From Pikeienuella litoralis (lineage in GTDB: Bacteria > Pseudomonadota > Alphaproteobacteria > Rhodobacterales > Rhodobacteraceae): 64,000 nucleotides of DNA. Positions 26,200-33,571 of the stretch are shown here, piece after piece (position 1 is the stretch's first letter; the number at the start of each line of letters is the position of its first letter). Made by a program: the position numbers and the translations under genes. The stretch lies in the NCBI RefSeq assembly GCF_037646705.1, contig NZ_JBBHER010000007.1:268343-332342 (forward strand), read 5' to 3'. A model generated the notes under the pieces. That model was not told where the DNA came from. It was given only the letters and a program-made list of their open reading frames with translations, and did no database searches.

Positions 26200-26361
26200 T
26201 CGGCAGGCTTGTTGCGTCTTTTCGCAACCGAAATCGTTCCGGTTTGAGCGCCGCCACGGAGGCCGACATTCATACGTGTCGCACCGTCGCGCGCTCTGCG
26301 CTCAACTCCGCCTTCCGCCGCGCTCATTTGCGGCGACGAACCGTCCGCATCGCCCCAAACC

Positions 26362-26787
26362 CTATTTCCGTTTGCGGCAATACAGCTCCAGCCGGTGGTG
26401 GACCACTTCGTAGCCGAGTTCCTCCGCGATCAGGGATTGCAGGGCTTCGATCTTGTCGGAGTGGAATTCGATCACGTCGCCAGTCTCGACATCGATGATG
26501 TGGTCGTGATGCGGGGCGTCCGCGGTCTCGAAGCGGGCGGGGGCGCCTTCGAATTCGAGGCGATGGACGACGCCTTGCGCCTCCAGCGCCGAGAGGGTCC
26601 GGTAGACCGTGGCGAGGGAGACGGCGCCGTCGATCTCGCGTACGCGGCGGTGAAGCTCGTTTGCGTCGGGGTGGTCGGTGGCGCGGGCGAGAACCTTCAA
26701 CAGCGCGGCGCGCTGACGCGTGATTCGCACCCCGTCGGCGCGAAGCGCCCGCTCCAAATCTTTCGCCGTCGCGGCCATCTTGTTCAT
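26362..26787 (-). CDS. mur: Fur family regulator, probably the manganese-responsive Mur
   Basis: This 141-residue Fur-type repressor has the winged-helix part LRADGVRITRQRAALLKVLA with SLATVYRTLSALEAQGVVHRLEF as the recognition region. The dimerisation part is PHHDHIIDVETGDVIEFHSDKIEALQ. The HHDHI metal site is present, but the structural CxxC zinc motif of enterobacterial Fur and Zur is absent; only one cysteine occurs, near the end. This is the pattern of alphaproteobacterial Fur-like Mur proteins, and the divergent sitABCD operon supports it. ATG 26787 has no ribosome site; an ATG three codons later has AAGGGG 10 bases upstream. A TATATA element just upstream of the first ATG could make this mRNA leaderless. 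Confidence 0.83.
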   Translation of the reverse strand: MNKMAATAKDLERALRADGVRITRQRAALLKVLARATDHPDANELHRRVREIDGAVSLATVYRTLSALEAQGVVHRLEFEGAPARFETADAPHHDHIIDVETGDVIEFHSDKIEALQSLIAEELGYEVVHHRLELYCRKRK

Positions 26788-26842
26788 GCCCCTTATATAC
26801 CTCTCTGTTCCGGGCGGGCAAATGGGAACCGACAGTTCCGCA

Positions 26843-26871
26843 TTGACAAGATGCAAATCATTCTCATAATC
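26843..26871 (+). promoter_or_regulatory. sitABCD promoter with Mur/Fur-type operator in the spacer
   Basis: TTGACA (26843-26848) and ATAATC (26866-26871) are separated by exactly 17 bases, a near-consensus housekeeping promoter. The spacer contains TGCAAAT-C-ATTCTCA (26852-26866), an imperfect palindrome that resembles the Mur-responsive sequence known from rhizobia, whose arms are TGCAAAT. A repressor bound there would block RNA polymerase. The start codon of sitA is 48 bases downstream, and the divergent regulator gene lies on the other side. Confidence 0.72.
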
Positions 26872-26918
26872 ATCTGAGGCGTCCGGATCTGGACCCGTTC
26901 GCATTCAAGGAGTCGTTC

Positions 26919-27812
26919 ATGGTCTTTCGCTTCGCCGCTTTCTGCGCCGCGGTCTGCCTCGCATCTCTCACGCTCGCAGCCCCGGCGTCGGCCAAGAAGC
27001 TGCGGGCGGTGACCACGTTCACGGTGATCGCGGATATCGCGGCGAACGTCGCCGGGGATGCGGCGGAGGTCGCCTCGATCACCCGGCCCGGGGCGGAGAT
27101 CCACAATTATCAGCCGACGCCGCGCGATATCCTGAAGGCGCAGGACGCCGATCTGGTGATCTGGAACGGGCTCAATCTCGAAAGATGGTTCGAGAAGTTC
27201 TTCCGCCGGCTGAAGGGCGTGCCCGAGGTCGTCGCGTCCGCGGGGGTGGACCCGATCGGGATCGGCGACGGCCCCTATGCGGGCAAGCCGAACCCGCACG
27301 CGTGGATGTCGCCGGAGGCGGGAAAGATCTATGTGCGCAACATCCGCGACGCCTTCACCAGCCTCGATCCCGCGAACGAGGCGGTCTACCGCGCCAACGC
27401 GGACGCCTACATGGCCGAGATCGACAAGGTGGCGGCGCCGATCCGCGCGGAGCTGGCCGCGCTGCCGCCGGAACGCCGCTGGCTGGCGACGGGCGAGGGC
27501 GCGTTCAGCTATCTCGCGCGGGATTTCGGGCTGAAGGAGCTGTTCCTCTGGCCGATCAACGCCGATCAGCAGGGCGCGCCGAGCCAAGTGCGCCGGGTGA
27601 TCGACGTGATGCGCGCGGAGAACATTCCGGTGATCTTCTCGGAAAGCACGGTCTCCTCCAAGCCCTCGGAGCAGGTCGCGCGGGAGACCGGGGCGCGCTA
27701 TGGCGGGGTTCTCTATGTCGACAGCCTGAGCGAGCCGGACGGGCCGGCGCCGACCTATCTCGATCTGCTGCGGGTCACGACGGACACCATCGCCAAGGGA
27801 TTGTCGCAATGA
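26919..27812 (+). CDS. sitA: Metal ABC transporter substrate-binding protein (SitA type)
   Basis: This 297-residue periplasmic cluster-9 binding protein delivers Mn(II), perhaps Fe(II), to the permease. It has a signal peptide ending in the PASA region, then LRAVTTFTVIADIAANVAGDAAEV. Metal ligands are visible as His in EIHNYQPTP, His in KPNPHAWMSPE, Glu in VIFSESTVSSKP and Asp in LYVDSLSEPDG. This His-His-Glu-Asp set is that of manganese/iron SitA or PsaA proteins. The His-rich loop of ZnuA zinc proteins is missing. AAGGAG precedes the ATG, and the stop overlaps the start of the ATPase gene by four bases. The promoter carries a Mur-like operator. Confidence 0.9.
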   Translation: MVFRFAAFCAAVCLASLTLAAPASAKKLRAVTTFTVIADIAANVAGDAAEVASITRPGAEIHNYQPTPRDILKAQDADLVIWNGLNLERWFEKFFRRLKGVPEVVASAGVDPIGIGDGPYAGKPNPHAWMSPEAGKIYVRNIRDAFTSLDPANEAVYRANADAYMAEIDKVAAPIRAELAALPPERRWLATGEGAFSYLARDFGLKELFLWPINADQQGAPSQVRRVIDVMRAENIPVIFSESTVSSKPSEQVARETGARYGGVLYVDSLSEPDGPAPTYLDLLRVTTDTIAKGLSQ

Positions 27813-28681
27813 CCGCGGCGGGGATGAGCGGCGCGGCGGACGACGCGGGCGAGGGGCTCTCGGTCAGCCATGTCACGGTCGCCTATCGGAACGGGGTGAC
27901 GGCGCTCCGCGACGCCAGCTTCACCGCGCCGGCCGGGTCGATCACCGCGCTGGTCGGGGTCAACGGCTCCGGCAAGTCGACGATGTTCAAGGCGATCATG
28001 GGGTTTCTCAAGGCGGCGAAGGGCGAGGTGCGCATTCTCGGCCTCACGGTGCAGACGGCGATCCGGCGCAATCTCGTGGCCTATGTTCCGCAGGCGGAGG
28101 AGGTGGACTGGACCTTCCCGGTGCTGGTCGAGGATGTGGTGATGATGGGGCGCTACGGACGGATGGGCTTCACCCGCCGCGCCCGCGCCGAGGATCGGGA
28201 GGCGGTGGCGGACGCGCTCGCCCGCGTCGGCATGACCGATTTCCGGGGCCGGCAGATCGGCGAGCTTTCAGGCGGGCAGCGAAAGCGCGTCTTCCTCGCG
28301 CGGGCGCTGGCGCAGGATGCGCGCGTCGTCCTTCTCGACGAGCCGTTCACCGGGGTGGACGTGAAGACCGAGGAGGCGATCATCGCGCTCCTGCGGGAGA
28401 TGCGCGACGAGGGGCGGGTGATGCTGGTCTCGACGCACAATCTCGGCTCGGTGCCGGAATTCTGCGACCGGACGGTGCTGCTCAAGGGCACGGTCCTCGC
28501 CTACGGGCCGACGGAGCAGATCTTCACGCAGACGAATCTGGAGCGCGCGTTCGGCGGGGTGTTGCGGCATTTCGTGCTTGGCGGCGCCGATCTCCATCAT
28601 GACGGCGAGGACGAGCGGCAGGTCACGGTCCTTTCGGACGACGAGCGGCCCTTCGTGCTTTATCACGAGAAAAGCGAATGA
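27809..28681 (+). CDS. sitB: Metal ABC transporter ATP-binding protein
   Basis: This 290-residue cytoplasmic ATPase of the manganese/iron importer has Walker A LVGVNGSGKSTMFKAIMG, Q-loop VAYVPQAEEVDW, signature LSGGQRKRVFLARAL, Walker B VVLLDEPFTGVD and the switch histidine in VSTHNLG. A C-terminal tail of about 40 residues, ILHHDGEDERQVTVLSDDERP-like and acidic, is longer than in basic ABC ATPases, as is common in Mn/Zn transporters. ATG overlaps the sitA stop and its own TGA overlaps the next start, so translation is coupled along the operon. Confidence 0.93.
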   Translation: MTAAGMSGAADDAGEGLSVSHVTVAYRNGVTALRDASFTAPAGSITALVGVNGSGKSTMFKAIMGFLKAAKGEVRILGLTVQTAIRRNLVAYVPQAEEVDWTFPVLVEDVVMMGRYGRMGFTRRARAEDREAVADALARVGMTDFRGRQIGELSGGQRKRVFLARALAQDARVVLLDEPFTGVDVKTEEAIIALLREMRDEGRVMLVSTHNLGSVPEFCDRTVLLKGTVLAYGPTEQIFTQTNLERAFGGVLRHFVLGGADLHHDGEDERQVTVLSDDERPFVLYHEKSE

Positions 28682-29544
28682 GCGCGCTTCTGGAGCCGCT
28701 CGCCTATGAGTACATGCTGAACGCGATGTGGGTCAGCGCGATGGTCGGGGCGGTCTGCGGGTTTCTCTCCTCCTTCCTGATGCTGAAGGGCTGGTCGCTG
28801 ATCGGGGACGCGCTCTCCCATTCGATCGTGCCAGGGGTGGCGGGCGCGTTCATGCTCGGGCTGCCGTTCTCGCTCGGCGCGTTTTTCGCCGGGGGGCTCG
28901 CGGCCTCGGCGATGCTGTTCCTGAACCAGCGGACCGGGCTGAAGGAGGACACCATCATCGGCCTGATCTTCACCTCGTTCTTCGGGCTCGGGCTGTTCAT
29001 GGTCTCGCTCTCGCCCGCTTCCGTGAACATCCAGACCATCATCATGGGCAATGTGCTGGCGATCACGCCGGCGGACACGCTGCAGCTCGCGATCATCGGC
29101 GTCGTCTCGCTCACCGTTCTGACGCTGAAATGGCGCGACCTGATGGCGGTGTTCTTCGACGAGACCCATGCGCAGGCGATCGGGCTCCGGGTCGGGCTGC
29201 TGCGCGGGGTGTTCTTCACCCTGCTCGCGGCGGCGACGGTGGCGGCGATGCAGACCGTGGGCGCGTTCCTCGTGATCGCGCTGGTGGTGACGCCGGGGGC
29301 GACGGCGTATCTGCTGACCGATCGGTTCCCGAGGCTGATCATGCTTTCGATCGCGCTTGGCGCGGGGACGTGTCTCGTCGGGGCGTATCTCAGCTATTTC
29401 GTCGATGGCGCGACGGGGGGCGTGATCGTGGTGATGCAGACGCTGCTGTTCCTGCTCGCGTTCTTTTTCGCGCCGAAGCACGGGCGCATCGCGGCGATCC
29501 GGCGGCGGGCGGCGACGCTGGCCGGGCTGGAGGCGGCGGAATGA
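28678..29544 (+). CDS. sitC: Metal ABC transporter permease (SitC type)
   Basis: This 288-residue inner-membrane protein is one half of the channel of the manganese/iron transporter, with about eight membrane segments. It opens LNAMWVSAMVGAVCGFLSSFLMLKGWSLIGDALSHSIVPG, the ABC-3 family hallmark with the metal-path residues D and H in GDALSHS. The loop FFDETHAQAIGLRVG in the second half is the ATPase contact region. Both ends overlap neighbouring genes by four bases. Its paralogue follows immediately. Confidence 0.92.
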   Translation: MSALLEPLAYEYMLNAMWVSAMVGAVCGFLSSFLMLKGWSLIGDALSHSIVPGVAGAFMLGLPFSLGAFFAGGLAASAMLFLNQRTGLKEDTIIGLIFTSFFGLGLFMVSLSPASVNIQTIIMGNVLAITPADTLQLAIIGVVSLTVLTLKWRDLMAVFFDETHAQAIGLRVGLLRGVFFTLLAAATVAAMQTVGAFLVIALVVTPGATAYLLTDRFPRLIMLSIALGAGTCLVGAYLSYFVDGATGGVIVVMQTLLFLLAFFFAPKHGRIAAIRRRAATLAGLEAAE

Positions 29545-30404
29545 CCGGAATGCTCGACACGCTCCTCCTGCCGTTTTCGCTGCCGTTCATGGTCGACGCG
29601 ATGGTGATCGCGGTCGTGGTCTCGGTCCCGGCGGCGCTGCTCTCCTGCTTCCTCGTCCTCAAGGGCTGGTCGCTGATGGGCGACGCGATCTCGCATGCGG
29701 TGCTGCCGGGGGTGGTCGGCGCTTATATCATCGGCTTGCCCGTCGCGGTCGGGGCGTTCGCCGCCGGCATGGTCTGCGCGCTCGCCACCGGGTATCTTCA
29801 GGAAAACAGCCGCGTGAAGCAGGACACGGTGATGGGCGTCGTGTTCTCCGGCATGTTCGGGCTCGGCGTGGTGATGTACACGAAGATCACCTCGGACGTG
29901 CATCTCGACCTCATTCTCTTTGGCGACATTCTCGGCATCGGGCCGGACGATCTTCTGGAGGCGGGGCTGATCTCCGCCGTGGTCTCGGCCGCGATCATCC
30001 TGAAGCGGCGCGATTTCATGGTCCATGCGTTCGATCCGGCGCAGGCGCAGGCGATGGGGCTCCGGGTGCGGTTTCTGCATTACGGGCTCCTGGTGCTGCT
30101 CTCGCTCACGGTCGTCGCCAGCCTGAAGGCGGTGGGGATCATCCTCGCCATCGCGCTGATGATCGCGCCGGGGGCGACCGCGTTCCTGCTGACGAAGCGG
30201 TTCTCGACCATGCTTCTGATCGCGGTCTGCATGGCGGTGGCGTCGGCTGGCGTGGGGGTCTGGCTCAGCTTCTTCCTCGACAGCGCGCCGGCGCCGACCA
30301 TCGTGCTGCTGATGACGGCCGCGTTCATCGCCGCCTTCATCGGCGCGACGCTGAAGGCGAAAGGGGCGACGACGGCGGAGGCGCGCGCGCCGCTGAAGAT
30401 GTGA
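29541..30404 (+). CDS. sitD: Metal ABC transporter permease (SitD type)
   Basis: This 287-residue second permease closes the operon. It carries the same ABC-3 features as its partner: SVPAALLSCFLVLKGWSLMGDAISHAVLPGVVGAYI at about residues 28-63 and FDPAQAQAMGLRVRFLHYG later. A SitC/SitD pair with one ATPase and one binding protein is the standard SitABCD organisation. Its ATG overlaps the SitC stop codon. It ends 20 bases before the convergent glutathione transferase gene; the short spacer has GC-rich repeats but no clear terminator. Confidence 0.92.
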   Translation: MTGMLDTLLLPFSLPFMVDAMVIAVVVSVPAALLSCFLVLKGWSLMGDAISHAVLPGVVGAYIIGLPVAVGAFAAGMVCALATGYLQENSRVKQDTVMGVVFSGMFGLGVVMYTKITSDVHLDLILFGDILGIGPDDLLEAGLISAVVSAAIILKRRDFMVHAFDPAQAQAMGLRVRFLHYGLLVLLSLTVVASLKAVGIILAIALMIAPGATAFLLTKRFSTMLLIAVCMAVASAGVGVWLSFFLDSAPAPTIVLLMTAAFIAAFIGATLKAKGATTAEARAPLKM

Positions 30405-30423
30405 CGGCGCGCGAAGGCTCTCG

Positions 30424-31089
30424 TCAGGCGCGCGCGCCGCGGAACCCAGCCAGCCAGGCCTCCATCGCCGCGCCGGCGATCCGGAGGGAGCGGGCGGCGG
30501 CCGGGATCTCGCCGGAGGCGCGCGCCCATGCGGCGATGGCGGGCGGCGGCGCGATCTTGCGGCCGAATTCGGCGGTCAGCATCCCGATCATCTGGATCGT
30601 CACCGGATAGGAGAGGTCGGCGATGGTCGGCGCGGCGCCGAGATGGAAGGGCGCGCGGGTGACGAGGGGGGCGAGGCGGGCGTAGGCCGCCTCGATCCCT
30701 TCGAGGCCGGCGGCGACACGCTCCGGCTCCCGCCGCCAGTCGCGCTTGATCAGCGGAAACATCGCGCTCGCCGCGGGCTCGAGCCTTGTGTCGTGAAAGC
30801 CGAGGAGGGCCCGCGCGAGCGCGCGCTCATAGGGGGCTTTCGGGAGCAGCGCGGGCTCGGGCGCGATCTCCTCCAGATATTCGATGATGGCGTTCGAATC
30901 ATGGAGCGGCGCGCCGTCGATCGTCAGGCCGGGGATCGAGCCGGCCGGAATCAGCGCCCGGTATTCGGGCGCGCCATGGCCGCCCGGCGCCGGCGCCTCG
31001 CGATAGGGGAGGCCCTTGAAATCGAGCGCGATGCGCGCCTTCGCGACGAAGGCCGAGACCGCGTTTCCGTATAGTGTGATTTCGGGCAT
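30424..31089 (-). CDS. Glutathione S-transferase family protein
   Basis: This 221-residue protein has the thioredoxin-like N-terminal domain EITLYGNAVSAFVAKARIALDFKGLPY and the glutathione-contacting segments GSIPGLTIDG and LHDSNAIIEYLEE, where Ser in DSNAI binds the glutamyl group. The all-helical C-terminal domain follows. The residue at the usual Ser/Tyr/Cys catalytic position is within GNAVSAF, suggesting a serine. The substrate cannot be deduced; roles range from detoxification to dehalogenation or isomerisation. A GAGGGGGAG ribosome site precedes the ATG. Confidence 0.86.
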   Translation of the reverse strand: MPEITLYGNAVSAFVAKARIALDFKGLPYREAPAPGGHGAPEYRALIPAGSIPGLTIDGAPLHDSNAIIEYLEEIAPEPALLPKAPYERALARALLGFHDTRLEPAASAMFPLIKRDWRREPERVAAGLEGIEAAYARLAPLVTRAPFHLGAAPTIADLSYPVTIQMIGMLTAEFGRKIAPPPAIAAWARASGEIPAAARSLRIAGAAMEAWLAGFRGARA

Positions 31090-31115
31090 CGCTCCCCCTC
31101 GCTATGGCGGGCGTC

Positions 31116-31868
31116 TCAGCGGGCGGAAGCGTTCTTGGGCGGCTTCACCCGAATGCGGATCGCGCGGCCGGCGCTGCGGTCCAGCTCGAAGCGGCCGGAT
31201 TTCTCGACCAGATCGCTGAGCTTGGCGCAGCCATAGCTTCGCGGGTCGAAATCCGAAGCGAGATTGGAGAGCTGCTGGCCGACCGGGCCGAGCCCGACCC
31301 AGCCGTCCTCGTCGTCGTCGAGCGCGTCGATCGCGCGGGCGATGAGCGGAACCGCGCCGGCGGGCGCGAGCCGGGTCGCCTTCGCCTCGGGCGGAACCGC
31401 GACGCCGTCCGCCTCCGCCGCCTCAAGCGCGAGATTCTCGGTGTAGATGAAGCGCTGGCAGGCCTGCACGAAGCTTTTCGGGGTCTTCTTCTCGCCGAAG
31501 CCGTAGACGGCGACGCCCTGCTCGCGGATGCGCGAGGCGAGGCGGGTGAAGTCGCTGTCGGAGGAGACGAGGCAGAAGCCGTCGAAACGCTCCGAATGCA
31601 GGAGATCCATCGCGTCGATCACCAGCGCGATGTCGGAGGCGTTCTTTCCGCTGGTGGTGGCGAGGTTCATCTGGGGCAGGATCGCATGCTCCGGCATCAC
31701 CTTGAGCCAGGAGGCCATCCGGCTGGAGGAGAAGTCGCCATAGCTTCTGCGGACGCTGGCTTCGCCGATCTTCGCGATCTCCTTGAAGAGATCGCCGGCG
31801 AGCTTGGGGCTGGCGTTGTCGGCGTCGATCAGGACTGCGAGGCGCGGCGTGCGGGTATGGTCAGGCAT
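31116..31868 (-). CDS. NYN domain protein with C-terminal OST-HTH/LOTUS domain
   Basis: This 250-residue protein joins a PIN-like NYN nuclease domain to an RNA-binding LOTUS domain. The N-terminal part has the acidic residues LAVLIDADNASP, then NATTSGKNASDIALVIDAMDLL-like sequence and FCLVSSDSDFTRLASRIREQG; these three Asp clusters form the expected metal-dependent catalytic site. At about residues 170-240, WVGLGPVGQQLSNLASDFDPRSYGCAKLSDLVEKSGRFEL matches the OST-HTH fold, with its conserved glycine, tyrosine and FEL end. An RNA processing role is likely. AAGGA precedes the ATG. It may be co-transcribed with moaA, 24 bases upstream. Confidence 0.85.
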   Translation of the reverse strand: MPDHTRTPRLAVLIDADNASPKLAGDLFKEIAKIGEASVRRSYGDFSSSRMASWLKVMPEHAILPQMNLATTSGKNASDIALVIDAMDLLHSERFDGFCLVSSDSDFTRLASRIREQGVAVYGFGEKKTPKSFVQACQRFIYTENLALEAAEADGVAVPPEAKATRLAPAGAVPLIARAIDALDDDEDGWVGLGPVGQQLSNLASDFDPRSYGCAKLSDLVEKSGRFELDRSAGRAIRIRVKPPKNASAR

Positions 31869-31892
31869 GGGAATCCTTGCGCGGCGTCTGGT

Positions 31893-32945
31893 TCAGCCGC
31901 CGGTGGTGCTCATGTTGCGGTTCACCCGGCCGGAGACATGCTGGCGCGAGTAGTCGAAATCATGGCCCTTGGGCTTGCGGGAGATCGCCTCCGTGATGGT
32001 GGCGCGGAGCGGGTCGTCATCCTCGGGGCTGACGCGCATCGGGGTGCGGAGATCCGCGTCCTCGTCCTGGCCGAGGCAGAGGAAAAGCTGCCCGGTGCAG
32101 GTCAGCCGCACGCGGTTGCAGCCTTCGCAGAAATTATGGCTGAGCGGGGTGATGAAGCCGATCCGCCCGCCCGTCTCCTCGCAGCGGAGGTAGCGCGCAG
32201 GGCCGCCGGTATCCAGCGGCAGCGGCGTCAGGCGCCAGCGCCGGCCGAGATCCTCGCGAAGCTGGCGGAGCGAATAATACTGGTCGAGCCGGTCTTCGTT
32301 GCCGATATCGCCCATCGGCATCACCTCGATGAAGGTGAGATCGAAGCCGCGCCCGCCGCACCATTCGACCAGATCGTGAATCTCGTCGTCGTTCACGCCT
32401 TTCAGCGCGACGGTGTTGATCTTGATCGCGAGCCCGGCCTTGTCGGCGGCGTCGATCCCCTCCATCACCTGATCGAGGCGGCCGCGGCGGGTGATGTCGG
32501 CGAATTTCTGCGGGTTGAGCGAATCGAGCGAGACGTTGACCCGGCGGACCCCGCAATCGACGAGCTCCGAAGCGAAGCGGCCGAGCTGGGAGCCGTTGGT
32601 GGTCAGCGTCAACTCGTCGAGCCCGGCGCCGAGCCGCCGCCCCATCGCCCGGAAGAAGGACATGATGTCCCGGCGCACCAGCGGCTCGCCGCCGGTGATC
32701 CGGAGCTTGCGCACGCCCATGTCGACGAAGGTCCCGCAGACGCGTTCCAGCTCCTCCAGCGTCAGAAGCTCCTTCTTCGGCAGAAAGGTCATGTGCTCCG
32801 ACATGCAGTAGACGCAGCGGAAATCGCAGCGGTCCGTGACGGACACGCGGAGATAGGTGATCGCGCGGTCGTAAGGGTCGATCAGCGGCGCGCGCCGGCG
32901 CGCGCTGGCGGCGGCCCGGTCGGCGTCGGTCATGGCGGTGGTCAT
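31893..32945 (-). CDS. moaA: GTP 3',8-cyclase, molybdenum cofactor synthesis
   Basis: This 350-residue radical-SAM enzyme converts GTP to the precursor of cyclic pyranopterin monophosphate in the first step of molybdenum cofactor synthesis. It has both 4Fe-4S motifs, the N-terminal CDFRCVYC (Cx3Cx2C) and the C-terminal CEGCNRVRLTCTGQLFLC, which holds the Cx2Cx13C cluster, and ends in the conserved Gly-Gly. ATG 32945 is preserved behind GGAGG at 8 bases; an ATG 15 bases upstream is less well placed. Other moa genes are not in the window. It is divergent from a lipoprotein gene across about 165 bases. Confidence 0.95.
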   Translation of the reverse strand: MTTAMTDADRAAASARRRAPLIDPYDRAITYLRVSVTDRCDFRCVYCMSEHMTFLPKKELLTLEELERVCGTFVDMGVRKLRITGGEPLVRRDIMSFFRAMGRRLGAGLDELTLTTNGSQLGRFASELVDCGVRRVNVSLDSLNPQKFADITRRGRLDQVMEGIDAADKAGLAIKINTVALKGVNDDEIHDLVEWCGGRGFDLTFIEVMPMGDIGNEDRLDQYYSLRQLREDLGRRWRLTPLPLDTGGPARYLRCEETGGRIGFITPLSHNFCEGCNRVRLTCTGQLFLCLGQDEDADLRTPMRVSPEDDDPLRATITEAISRKPKGHDFDYSRQHVSGRVNRNMSTTGG

Positions 32946-33109
32946 CGGGATATCCTCCATCGCTCGAAGCTAGGCGCGCCGGCGACGGGATGCAATCCGC
33001 CTGTCGGGGCGCCAACCCTTTCGCCGCGGAGGATATCGCTTATGATCGCGCCCGCGCTCACGCCGCCTCATCCGCGCGGCGGGGTCCGGCGGAAGACGAG
33101 GCGCGGCGA

Positions 33110-33571
33110 ATGACAAACGGAAACTTGATCTGGTCGCCCGCGATTTTCGGGGCCCTTCTGCTCTCCGCCTGCGTCGAATACGGGCTGATGGAGCCGATCG
33201 GGCCGATTGCGGCGGCGCCCTCTCCGGCCGACGCGTCGCCCGCGCCGCCAGAGGCGTCGCCGCCGCCGACGGCCTCCGCCGCGCCGACCGGGGCAGGGGC
33301 GCCGGTTTTCCGCATCGCGGATCTGCCGGCGGAATGGGACGGGGAGGAGACGGCGGGCGGGCTCTGGGTCGCGCTGCCGTATCTGCCGGCCTATCGGCGG
33401 GTTCTGGTGACCGATCCGCGGACGGGGCGCGCCGTGGTCGCGAAGCTCTACTGGCGCGACCCCGGCGCCAATGCGGCGGAGGCCGTGGTCTCGAGCGGGG
33501 CGGCGGCGGCGCTGGGCATGAAGCCGGGGCGCGAGACGCGCGTTGATGCGGTGGTGATGGATGATGAGTGA
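33110..33571 (+). CDS. Small lipoprotein with an RlpA-like C-terminal part
   Basis: This 153-residue protein has a lipobox signal sequence, IFGALLLSAC, with the lipidated cysteine near residue 21. A proline/alanine-rich linker of about 40 residues follows, typical of envelope lipoproteins that span to another layer. The C-terminal part (LPYLPAYRRVLVTDPRTGRAVVAKLYWRDPG, then AAALGMKPGRETRVDAVV) resembles the latter half of the double-psi beta-barrel of RlpA, with its TG..V.V.V, sAA..LGM and G...V.V.V pattern, but the catalytic aspartate region is not evident. Its stop overlaps the start of the acyl-CoA ligase. Function unknown. Confidence 0.62.
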   Translation: MTNGNLIWSPAIFGALLLSACVEYGLMEPIGPIAAAPSPADASPAPPEASPPPTASAAPTGAGAPVFRIADLPAEWDGEETAGGLWVALPYLPAYRRVLVTDPRTGRAVVAKLYWRDPGANAAEAVVSSGAAAALGMKPGRETRVDAVVMDDE

